46,357 nt of DNA from Strigomonas culicis (lineage: Eukaryota > Euglenozoa > Kinetoplastea > Trypanosomatida > Trypanosomatidae). Under the pieces are notes generated by a model. The model was given only the letters and a program-made list of their open reading frames with translations, made no database searches and was not told the DNA's origin. Shown piece by piece: positions 39,233 through 46,357 of the stretch (within the stretch, counting starts at the first letter, position 1; every line of letters begins with the position of its first letter). The stretch spans positions 1 through 46,357 of the forward strand of contig AUXH01000079.1 of NCBI GenBank assembly GCA_000482145.1. Direction: 5' to 3'. Both the position numbers and the translations under genes were made by a program.

Positions 39233-39649
39233 TTATTTCTTCTTGGTGGTCTGCTGCTTGCCCTTCGCCTTACCGCGGATCTTCTTGTTACGGTTGCGGC
39301 GCTCCTTGACGGACTTGCGCGCGGGGAGCTTGGCCTTGCCCATGCCCAGGCGGGCCTTGCGGTAGTTGGGCTCAATGCGCTTCAGGGACGCGAGGTCGTC
39401 GTAGATGAGACCGAAGCCGGTCGTCTTGCCACCGCCGAACTTGGTCTTGAAGCCGAAGACGGAGATCTGCTGCTCATCGGGGACCTTGTACAGGGAGGCG
39501 ATCTTCTTGCGGATGGCCGCGGTGGGGACGGTACCGCACCAGTTGGGGTGGTTGACCTCCACGATGAACTGGCGGCGGTTCAGGAGCTTGTTGACCTTGA
39601 ACTGGGAGGTCCGGACGGACACCTCAGCCTTTTTCTTCTGGAAGACCAT
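39233..39649 (-). CDS. RPS24: 40S ribosomal protein S24 (eS24), copy 2
   Basis: 138 residues, identical in protein sequence to copy 1. It starts at the ATG at 39647-39649; the frame is open a few codons further up but has no family-like residues there. A GAA-rich stretch at 39691-39719 (coding-strand TTC repeats) 40-70 bases upstream is a good trans-splicing polypyrimidine candidate. Identity over the whole coding region together with unrelated flanks points to ongoing gene conversion limited to the coding part, or to a retro-type duplication of the coding segment. Confidence 0.97.
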   Translation of the reverse strand: MVFQKKKAEVSVRTSQFKVNKLLNRRQFIVEVNHPNWCGTVPTAAIRKKIASLYKVPDEQQISVFGFKTKFGGGKTTGFGLIYDDLASLKRIEPNYRKARLGMGKAKLPARKSVKERRNRNKKIRGKAKGKQQTTKKK

Positions 39650-40000
39650 TTCCTTTATAAAGCTGAAATATACACACACAAGAAACAGACAAGGAAGAAG
39701 AAGAAGAAGAAAAGAGAAGCATTATTTCATTTTCAATAGATGGTGAAGTACATACTAAGCATATCCATGCATACGTGCACGCCACACATAGACTCCCTCA
39801 ACCCATGTTGATTTTTTTTTTGTCTATAGAAGTGTTACTGAGAGTATCTAATGAACATCAAATGGAAACAGCAAAAAAAAAAGAAATTGTAATTCATTTA
39901 CATTCATCATTTTACATACACCTTTGTCATTTTTTTTAAAAAACTCTTTTTAATTAAAGAACAGTTGTGTACAAGAAGTAAGAGTGGTGCAGTGAGGTTA
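39650..40000. other. Spacer between CFAP65-like gene and eS24 copy 2
   Basis: About 350 bases, A/T-rich. It holds the GAA-rich tract at 39691-39719 and a T/A palindromic stretch at about 39931-39943. No gene seen. Confidence 0.65.
39691..39719 (-). promoter_or_regulatory. (TTC)n polypyrimidine tract upstream of eS24 copy 2
   Basis: GAA repeats on the plus strand read as TTC repeats on the coding strand, about 40-70 bases upstream of the copy-2 ATG. Putative trans-splicing signal. Confidence 0.5.
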
Positions 40001-43000
40001 TCAGAGCGTGGATGATGCTGCTGTCGTCGCCGTTGCCGTTGCTGTCTGCAGCAAAACGTCGCTAAGTGCTTCCTCTAAAATATTGAGCATCGACGTGGTG
40101 GTGTTGTCCTTCGCCGTGGGTCGCGCTGCTGCCTCCCTCAGCGCTGCCTCCTTCGCCTTCGCGACAAGCTCCTTGTACGTGACGACGGGCGGCACGCACG
40201 GCTGCCGAAAGGCGAGCTGCACCTTGGGCTGCGCCACGACGGCGCGCAGCAGCTCGTTGACCGTGTCCTGCACGTAGCCCATGGTCTCCACCGCCAGGGC
40301 CCGCTCCCGCGCGGCGTGGTCGCCGACAACACTGCTGACGGGAAAGTGGTGCTGGTGCAGATCGTGGCGACCGTAGAGCCGCTCGTAGGCCTCGACGGGC
40401 ACGACGTGCGCCTGCAGCAGCAGCTCGAGCGCGTTCCACACCACCGCCGTGCCGGGGGTGCGGCCGGCCTCGATCTGGCGCCGCTCCATCGCCATCTTCT
40501 TCTCCAGCGTGCGGGCCGTCTGGTAGCGCGACGGGACGTCGCCGATGGGCTCGTGCACGGGCGTCAGCCGGTGCACCGGCGCCTTGCGGGGCGGGTCGCA
40601 GATGTCGATGTCCGCCTCCTGCCCGTCCGCGGGGTGCTCCGCCGCGGTCGCCTCGCGCGAGATGGTGGACTCGTTCGTGACGACGCACGTGACGCCGTGC
40701 TCGAGCCGCTGGCAGGTGCTGCCGCTGTACAGCACGAGCAGGCAGGTGGCGCTCGCGCCGGGCGGCAGCGCGCCCTGCGCCGGCGTCACGCCCAGCACGT
40801 GGTTGCCGTGCTGGTGCGCCACATCCCACTGGAAGGCGTACGTGTCGCTGGGGTGGTGGTTCGTCACCGTGCACAGGCGGCGGTGCAGCGAGAAGAAGGG
40901 CACCGTGCCGAGGCGGCAGACGTCCATCGAGAGCGCGACGGGCAGCGCCGGCAGGCGCAGCGAGGGCGTGACGGGGAGGGCCAGGAAGGCCTCCGCCGCC
41001 ATGGTCCGCTCCTGGTCCGCCGTCACGTGCCTCGGGTGGAAGCCGCGGCCGACGAAGCTAAGCAGGAGCGCCTCGCCCTCGTCCTCGCCCTCCAGGCGCA
41101 CGTAGAGCGGCACGTCGAGCGCGTGCGCGCGCGCCTCCAGCGGCCGGAAGTACCACCCCAGCTGCAGCGACGCGCGCGGCTCGAGCACGCCGACGGGGTT
41201 GATGCACTGCAGCACCGGGAAGCCGTAGTGGCGGTCCGCGATGCGCCGCAGCGCGGCGTCGTCCACCTTGTACTGCACCGCGCGCGTCGTCGGGTTGCAC
41301 AGCGCGACGGCCTGCAGCGGCGGCTCCAGGTCGCCCAGCGCGACCGGCATGAGCGCGACCCCGCGCGGCACCTCGACCGCCGGCCGGTGCGCGGCGACGG
41401 TGCGGCCCTGCAGCATGAGGAGCGCCTTCTTCCCCTCGTCCACGCGCAGCAGCGCGGGCAGCGTGTGGGCGCCCAGCGCGTCAAAGCGGTAGGAGAAGGT
41501 GAGCATGGCCGTGCCGCCGACCTCGACCGACCCGCTGCGCGGCGAGATGTCGATGAGGCCCTTGTCGCGCACGAACTGCACCTCCCGCAGCGAGTCGTCC
41601 TCCATGTACCACGTCTCGACGGGCACCTCGCTCTCGCCGGGCAGCACCACGCGGAAGGAGGCCGCGCAGGTCCCCGTGTTCGCCAGCTGCACGGTGGCCA
41701 CCGCGGTGCTCGACTGCAGGTGGCCGACGCCGAGCTCGACCGGGATGGGCGTCAGACCGTCGATGTACTGCGGGAACTCGAAGGCGGACTCGTCCATGTC
41801 GGTGGGCAGCACCGGGGCGCTCAGCTGCTCGTTGATGCGGTTGATGGAGAGCTGCTCCCACAGCTGCGAGCGCTGCTTCGTCAGCGAGCGCGCGTCGGCG
41901 ATCTGCAGCCCCGGGCGCGCGCCCTGGATGCGGGCCACGCAGTGCGGGTGCAGCACCACCTCCTCGCGCGTGCGGGCGTCCACCACGGCGGCGATGTCGC
42001 TGCCGAGGCCGCTGACGAGCACATAGAAGATGTACTCCGACACGCCGCCGGACGGCACGACGGTCGCCAGCACGGTGGTGTGCGAGCGGGCGGGGAGCAC
42101 GCCGGTGTGGTTCTGCAGCTGCGGCGGCTGCAGCACCTGCTGCCAGCCCTCCGGCTCGCGCTGGCGGAAGGTGCGCACCTGGTACTGCACGTCGCAGAGC
42201 CCACTGTTGTAGAGGTTGAGCGTCGCCGTGTGCGAGGCGCCCCACTCCGTGTCGTGGCAGTCCAGCTCGTTGGGCTCCATCTCCACGACGGCGTGCATGC
42301 CCTCGCCGCGCACCTCCGTCGACAGCACGTACTCCTTGGCCACCACTTCGTCCGCGGACGGCGCGATCGGGTCCCAGGAGAAGGACGCGTCGTCGCTGTC
42401 GAGCGCGCGCATCACGACGCTGAGGGTGCCCGCGTAGGTGTGCGCCTGCTCCGGCCCGAAGTAGACCGTCACCGGCTGCCGCTCGTAGGGACCCACCAGC
42501 CCGCCCGCCGGCTCCACGCGCACCACGCCCAGAAGGGACGAGCTCCACTCGAACTCGTAGCTGAGCGCGATGCCGGTGGGGTTGCGCAGGTGCAGGTGGC
42601 GCTTCGTCTCCCCCGTCACGCACGTGGGGCAGAAGACAATCGTCTGGTCCGTGCAGCCCTCCCAGTGGAGCTGCGGCACGTTCGCCTCCGCGACGAGCGG
42701 CGTGCGGACGACGTCCTTCGCGTTGCCGTTGAGGACGAAGGCGGCCTCGCCCTCGTAGCGCGCGTGGTAGGTCGGCTCGAAGCGCACGAGCAGCAGCGCG
42801 CGTCCCTGCGGGCCGAGCACGCCGGAGGGCGGGTAGCAGCTGAAGACCGCGGAGCTCTTCTCGCCGGCGCCGCCGTCCTCCGAGATGTGCAGCACGTCGA
42901 CGGCGCCGTCGTAGCGCGTGCAGCGCACCAGCACCTCGTCGGCCGCCTTCTCGCTTACCTTGCTGATGTTGATGTTCTTCGCGTCGTAGAGGAACTCCGC

Positions 43001-45139
43001 GTTGCTCTTGTTCTCCAGGGAGAAGACGCGGTACGTCGACTGCTCCACGTAGGCGGTTGGCAGCATCATCCGGGGGCTCTCGACGGCGACGAGGGCGCTG
43101 GCCTCCGTCGGGCCCGCCGGCGCGCCCGGGCTGCGGTCGACACTGCATAGCACCGTGAAGCAGTGCGGCGGCAGGAAGGAGAGTTCGTTCACGAGGCGGA
43201 AGGAGCGCATCTGCGTGTAGCCCATGTAGCACTCCAGGTACTGCGTCGTGTCGACCGCCGCCGCCTGGCCGCGCATCGACACACTGAAGATGGCCGCCTC
43301 GCCGGGCTGCACGTCCAGCGACTCGGGCGCGATGGTGAAGGGCGAGTTCGCCGGCACGCACCACGTCGCGGTGGCGGTGGCCGGCGTGTTGTTGAGCACC
43401 GACACGGTCTGTGTCTGCGGGTGCGCGGCGCCGAAGACGAGTGTGCGGCTCTCGACGGTGAAGGGCTGTGTGGACGGCGGCGGCGGCACGAGCGCCTCGA
43501 GGCCGCAGCGGCCGCGCCGCCGCTTCATCCACGTGCTCGCGCCGCGCTCGAGGACGCCGGCCGAGTTGGTGTCCACTTCGATCGACCGCCACGCGTTCTG
43601 CGCGAAGAGGTCGTTCTCGTCCTCGGGCGGGAGGTCGCGGATGACGGAGGTGGCGATCTGCTCCAGCTCGTCCGGCGTGCGGTGCGCCATCCCGCGCGCC
43701 TGGCGGAGGTAGAAGGCGTCGACCTGCGGCAGCTTGAAGGCGAGCGGCCGCGACTCGTGGTTGTAGGCCGAGCCGAACGCATCCACGTACAGCGCGTCCG
43801 TCGTGTCGCGGACAAGGATGCACAGCCGGCGCAGGTAGTTCATCGCGACGCGCGGCTGGAAGACGACGCGCACCACGACGCTGCCGCGGGCGGGGATGAT
43901 GCCCTGGTGCGGCGTCACGGTGAAGGCCGCGCCCGGCGCGGTGTACAGGAACTGGAAGTAGGCGGGGCCCTCGGAGGCGTTCTTGAGCTGCACCACCTTC
44001 GTGCGCTCCTTCTCCGACGGTAGCTTGTCGAGGTTCACGTCGCCGTAGTCGAGGTAGCTCGTGGACGCCTTCACCCGGGGGCCCAGCACCTGCCCCCTCA
44101 GCTCCAGTGAGAGGATGTTGCCGGCCTGGGCCTGGCACTCGTACGTGTGGCGCTGCAGTGTGCCCGCGTCGCGGGCGCGGAAGGTGACCCGGAAGGTCTG
44201 GCGCCCGCCGCGCGGGATGTCCACGGCGCCCATGGGCGCGATGGAGAAGGTGCCCGCGCCCTCGTCGTCGCAGAGCACGTGCACGCGCGCGTCCACCGGG
44301 GACGGGTTGGCCACGACGACGTCGCTGGTGAGCGTGCTGCCGACCAGCACCTCCTGGAAGTCCACCAGAGAGGTTGTGTGGTTCACCCGCTGCACCGCGA
44401 GCGCCTTCTTGGCGGTGACGGTGGTGGTGTTCGCCGCGACCGCGGTCGCGAGCTGCTCCGTCAGCTCGTCCCCGTCGTTCACGAAGCACAGGAAGGGGTA
44501 CTTTCCGATGCCCGACAGCTGCACGACCGCGATGACCTCCTCGTTGTCCGCCATCTTGCACACGGCCTGCCCGATGCACACGGAGGCCTCTGGCGGCGTG
44601 AAGGAGAAACATACGGTGGTGGACCCGCCGATCGGCTGCGAGAGGACCTGCGGCGTGACGCTAAACGGCTCGGGCACCTCCCAGTAAAAGTCTAAGGCCA
44701 CGGTGCCCGTGTTCTTCACCGTGATCTCCTTCGTCTGCATGGAGAGCGCAGCGACGTAGCCGAAATCGATGGACCGTGGCGTCGCCAACTTGGCGAAGGG
44801 CGTGTAGCAGTCCAGGTAGACGAGAAAGGAGCCCTTCCCCTTCACCGTCACCTCTATCACATCGTGCACCTCGACCATCTCCGCTGGGCAGAAGCGGATG
44901 GATATCTCCACCGACATGCCCGCGCTGAGCGTCACCGGCTCCGGGTAGTCCATGACAAAGATGGTGCGCGCCTGCGGGAGCTTGTAGGAGATGGTCTGTG
45001 CGCGCTGGTCCAGGTTCTTGATCAGAAGCTTCTTCTCGTGCTGCTCCCCGGCCTCCCAGGACTTCCACACGAGCCGGTCCGGGCAGTCAACGCCCAGCTT
45101 GCGGTGGCGCTGCTTGCGCGTGGTTCCTAATTCCGTCAT
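40001..45139 (-). CDS. CFAP65-like multi-ASH/MSP-domain axonemal protein
   Basis: 1712 residues; human CFAP65 (CCDC108) has about 1925. The protein is a string of immunoglobulin-like ASH/MSP domains, recognisable by repeats of the form 'I-D-F-G-x-V ... K-x-I-x-V-K-N-T-G ... F-x-W-x-x-P-x-P-F-x-V-x-P ... G-x-x-x-x-x-x-F-x-P'. They run from about residue 20 to beyond 1350. The opening segment (L-V-W-K-S-W-E-A-G-E, then I-K-N-L and a K-L-P-Q stretch) resembles the start of CFAP65 more than HYDIN, CFAP47 or DLEC1. The C-terminal ~300 residues are helical and charged. CFAP65 belongs to the central apparatus of motile cilia and flagella and is needed for beating. The ATG at 45137-45139 was chosen because the open extension further upstream is encoded by the (CT)n tract and begins with GTG. 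MSP/ASH identity is firm; the orthologue call is an inference. Confidence 0.8.
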   Translation of the reverse strand: MTELGTTRKQRHRKLGVDCPDRLVWKSWEAGEQHEKKLLIKNLDQRAQTISYKLPQARTIFVMDYPEPVTLSAGMSVEISIRFCPAEMVEVHDVIEVTVKGKGSFLVYLDCYTPFAKLATPRSIDFGYVAALSMQTKEITVKNTGTVALDFYWEVPEPFSVTPQVLSQPIGGSTTVCFSFTPPEASVCIGQAVCKMADNEEVIAVVQLSGIGKYPFLCFVNDGDELTEQLATAVAANTTTVTAKKALAVQRVNHTTSLVDFQEVLVGSTLTSDVVVANPSPVDARVHVLCDDEGAGTFSIAPMGAVDIPRGGRQTFRVTFRARDAGTLQRHTYECQAQAGNILSLELRGQVLGPRVKASTSYLDYGDVNLDKLPSEKERTKVVQLKNASEGPAYFQFLYTAPGAAFTVTPHQGIIPARGSVVVRVVFQPRVAMNYLRRLCILVRDTTDALYVDAFGSAYNHESRPLAFKLPQVDAFYLRQARGMAHRTPDELEQIATSVIRDLPPEDENDLFAQNAWRSIEVDTNSAGVLERGASTWMKRRRGRCGLEALVPPPPSTQPFTVESRTLVFGAAHPQTQTVSVLNNTPATATATWCVPANSPFTIAPESLDVQPGEAAIFSVSMRGQAAAVDTTQYLECYMGYTQMRSFRLVNELSFLPPHCFTVLCSVDRSPGAPAGPTEASALVAVESPRMMLPTAYVEQSTYRVFSLENKSNAEFLYDAKNINISKVSEKAADEVLVRCTRYDGAVDVLHISEDGGAGEKSSAVFSCYPPSGVLGPQGRALLLVRFEPTYHARYEGEAAFVLNGNAKDVVRTPLVAEANVPQLHWEGCTDQTIVFCPTCVTGETKRHLHLRNPTGIALSYEFEWSSSLLGVVRVEPAGGLVGPYERQPVTVYFGPEQAHTYAGTLSVVMRALDSDDASFSWDPIAPSADEVVAKEYVLSTEVRGEGMHAVVEMEPNELDCHDTEWGASHTATLNLYNSGLCDVQYQVRTFRQREPEGWQQVLQPPQLQNHTGVLPARSHTTVLATVVPSGGVSEYIFYVLVSGLGSDIAAVVDARTREEVVLHPHCVARIQGARPGLQIADARSLTKQRSQLWEQLSINRINEQLSAPVLPTDMDESAFEFPQYIDGLTPIPVELGVGHLQSSTAVATVQLANTGTCAASFRVVLPGESEVPVETWYMEDDSLREVQFVRDKGLIDISPRSGSVEVGGTAMLTFSYRFDALGAHTLPALLRVDEGKKALLMLQGRTVAAHRPAVEVPRGVALMPVALGDLEPPLQAVALCNPTTRAVQYKVDDAALRRIADRHYGFPVLQCINPVGVLEPRASLQLGWYFRPLEARAHALDVPLYVRLEGEDEGEALLLSFVGRGFHPRHVTADQERTMAAEAFLALPVTPSLRLPALPVALSMDVCRLGTVPFFSLHRRLCTVTNHHPSDTYAFQWDVAHQHGNHVLGVTPAQGALPPGASATCLLVLYSGSTCQRLEHGVTCVVTNESTISREATAAEHPADGQEADIDICDPPRKAPVHRLTPVHEPIGDVPSRYQTARTLEKKMAMERRQIEAGRTPGTAVVWNALELLLQAHVVPVEAYERLYGRHDLHQHHFPVSSVVGDHAARERALAVETMGYVQDTVNELLRAVVAQPKVQLAFRQPCVPPVVTYKELVAKAKEAALREAAARPTAKDNTTTSMLNILEEALSDVLLQTATATATTAASSTL

Positions 45140-45213
45140 TTGTATGCTGTCGTCGCTACCGTGAAGTACGTGTATACCTATATATTCACAACTACTATTC
45201 TCTTGAGAAGTGG

Positions 45214-45244
<31 letters not shown>

Positions 45245-45437
45245 ATCGAAACTGAGAACTGCAGGAAGAGGGATGAACACTGAGAGTATTGGGTGAAGAG
45301 CAGCAGTGGATTATTATTACTATTGTTATTCTTGTTTTTAATGTCAACAGCAGCGAGTGTCGTGCATGGGATGAAAACACACAAGCGCACTGACTAGAGC
45401 AGCATGTCACCTCGTTCCAACAGATACACCAAAATAA
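45140..45437. other. Spacer between ABCG transporter and CFAP65-like gene
   Basis: About 300 bases, A/T-rich, with the (GA)n tract at 45213-45241. No gene seen. Confidence 0.7.
45213..45241 (-). promoter_or_regulatory. (CT)n polypyrimidine tract upstream of CFAP65-like gene
   Basis: A clean (GA)n repeat on the plus strand, (CT)n on the coding strand, 74-100 bases upstream of the CFAP65-like ATG, with an AG immediately after it at about 45205. This is the best-placed candidate splice acceptor in the window. Confidence 0.55.
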
Positions 45438-46357
45438 TTATCTTCTCCGATAGAATTGTAAAACGCACAAGGCAAGGTAGCCCGCAAGCAAATACAAGAG
45501 CGCATGTGTGGCAGCCCGCAGCATGAATGGCCGCACATCTTCGTGATAGAACCCCATCTGATTCGCGTACAGCCGCCCAGTGGCAAAACACACTCCGTCC
45601 GTTTGATTCCATCCCGCGCAGTTCAGCGTTAGGCCCTCCAACTCATTGGAGACGACCACCGCATAGGCGTAGCGGAGGAAGGAGGCGGACTCCAGCCAGC
45701 GCCACAGGAGCGGAAGGTGCTCCAGCTGCAGCAGCAGACAGCCAGGAGGGAGCAGGAGCAGCACGAGCAGCAGGGAGGAGAGGTACGCCGCGAGGCGCCA
45801 CCGTCTCCCGGCGAGGGTCGACAGCAGTATACGCACACCGCAGCTGTTGAGCGCCACCAGGAGGGAGGCCAGCCCGTACACGCCGCACTGCTGCCGGTGG
45901 AGCTGCAGCCCGACCGCCCCATACAGGACGGCGCCGCCGATGGTACTGAGAAGCACGGCAGCCGCAACATGCGGCAGCACAACCCCCACGTAGTAGGTGG
46001 TCACGCCGTACATGCCGGCCCCGCGCTCACGGTCATACACGGGCGCGTCGCGCGTCACGAGGGCCTCAAGACTGCTGCTCGCGACGAGCGCCGTGTGCGC
46101 GGTCATGAGAAACAGCAGCCCCACGCGGCGCGGCAGCGACGCCTGCTGCAGCCCCACCGGGCGGTAGAGCGTGGCGCCGACAACCACAGCAAGAAGCGAC
46201 GCCGCCATGGGGCCTGCGCTGACCGCCGCACCTCGAGTGAGACGGAGGAGGGTGCGCCGCAGGACGACGCCCAGCCGCGACAGCGCCCCGCACACGCCGG
46301 GGGCGCGCGGCGGCGCCTCCGGCAAGGGCGGGGAGGCCGCCTGCATCGACGCCACGC
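45438..46357 (-). CDS. ABCG-family transporter, C-terminal membrane domain (partial)
   Basis: The frame is open from the right window edge and ends at a TAA at 45438, giving about 306 visible codons; the N-terminal part with the ATP-binding domain would lie outside. Six hydrophobic segments are present (roughly residues 45-62, 77-95, 120-150, 158-178, 187-210 and 278-302 counted from the edge). The segment linking the first to the next includes L-R-R-T-L-L-R-L-T-R, then R-V-G-L-L-F, and Y-D-R-E-R-G-A-G-M-Y-G-V-T-T-Y-Y, matching the ABC2-membrane domain of ABCG half-transporters. The last loop has F-L-R-Y-A-Y-A, N-E-L-x-G-L, an N-Q-T glycosylation site and paired cysteines, as in ABCG extracellular loop 3. 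These proteins dimerise to export lipids, sterols or drugs. The first visible Met-like codon is GTG, so the gene truly continues beyond the window. Confidence 0.88.
   Translation of the reverse strand, partial: VASMQAASPPLPEAPPRAPGVCGALSRLGVVLRRTLLRLTRGAAVSAGPMAASLLAVVVGATLYRPVGLQQASLPRRVGLLFLMTAHTALVASSSLEALVTRDAPVYDRERGAGMYGVTTYYVGVVLPHVAAAVLLSTIGGAVLYGAVGLQLHRQQCGVYGLASLLVALNSCGVRILLSTLAGRRWRLAAYLSSLLLVLLLLPPGCLLLQLEHLPLLWRWLESASFLRYAYAVVVSNELEGLTLNCAGWNQTDGVCFATGRLYANQMGFYHEDVRPFMLRAATHALLYLLAGYLALCVLQFYRRR

Noticed and set aside
40316..43150. A 944-codon open frame on the plus strand
   Set aside because: Antisense to the CFAP65-like gene; Arg/His/Val-rich with no domain.
45140..45280. 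N-terminal extension of the CFAP65-like protein
   Set aside because: Starts with GTG and is encoded by the (CT)n tract, giving a Leu-Ser repeat; the downstream ATG at 45139 fits the family start.
1..46357. tRNA, rRNA, snoRNA clusters, CRISPR arrays, transposons, strand-switch region
   Set aside because: None could be recognised by eye. All genes are on one strand, so there is no strand-switch (transcription start or stop) region within the window. A covariance-model scan of the spacers would be needed to exclude small RNAs.

Overview
This window looks like nuclear DNA of a trypanosomatid (kinetoplastid) protist. Every convincing gene lies on the minus strand, none needs an intron, and GC-rich coding regions with strong third-position GC bias are separated by short, very A/T-rich spacers. 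The spacers upstream of many ATGs carry (CT)n or oligo-T tracts on the coding strand, as expected for polypyrimidine signals of spliced-leader trans-splicing. This layout fits one directional polycistronic transcription unit read from position 46357 towards 1. The genus cannot be fixed from sequence alone. Old yellow enzymes are present, which argues against T. brucei, a species from which I recall them being absent.

Layout in order of transcription (right to left): the C-terminal membrane half of an ABCG-type transporter (cut by the window edge); a 1712-residue multi-ASH/MSP-domain axonemal protein resembling CFAP65; two copies of ribosomal protein eS24; a SPRY-domain protein; a truncated third copy plus two full tandem copies of an old yellow enzyme (NADPH:flavin oxidoreductase); an 89-residue coiled-coil protein; a secreted serine peptidase of family S28; a 1121-residue protein that reads as four divergent phytochelatin-synthase-like (papain-like fold) units behind a possible N-myristoylation signal; a DEAH-box helicase of the PRP2/DHX16 type; a four-pass membrane protein with a long charged tail; an LRRC51-like leucine-rich-repeat protein; an ER membrane complex subunit 8/9; a 4563-residue HUWE1/TOM1-type HECT ubiquitin ligase; VPS45; and the start of one more gene cut by the left edge.

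The genes do not form a functional operon. Neighbours in such units share transcription but not pathway, and expression is set mainly by UTRs. Two are probable flagellar genes (CFAP65-like, LRRC51-like). Three serve the secretory and endosomal system (EMC8/9, VPS45, secreted S28 peptidase). Others serve ubiquitin signalling, splicing or RNA remodelling, translation and redox metabolism.

The most unusual observations are the four-unit phytochelatin-synthase-like protein, which appears to lack complete catalytic triads; a textbook-spaced CCCH zinc finger inside the giant HECT ligase; and the old yellow enzyme array, with mosaic identity between copies and a broken third copy. No mobile element, CRISPR array, tRNA or rRNA gene was seen.
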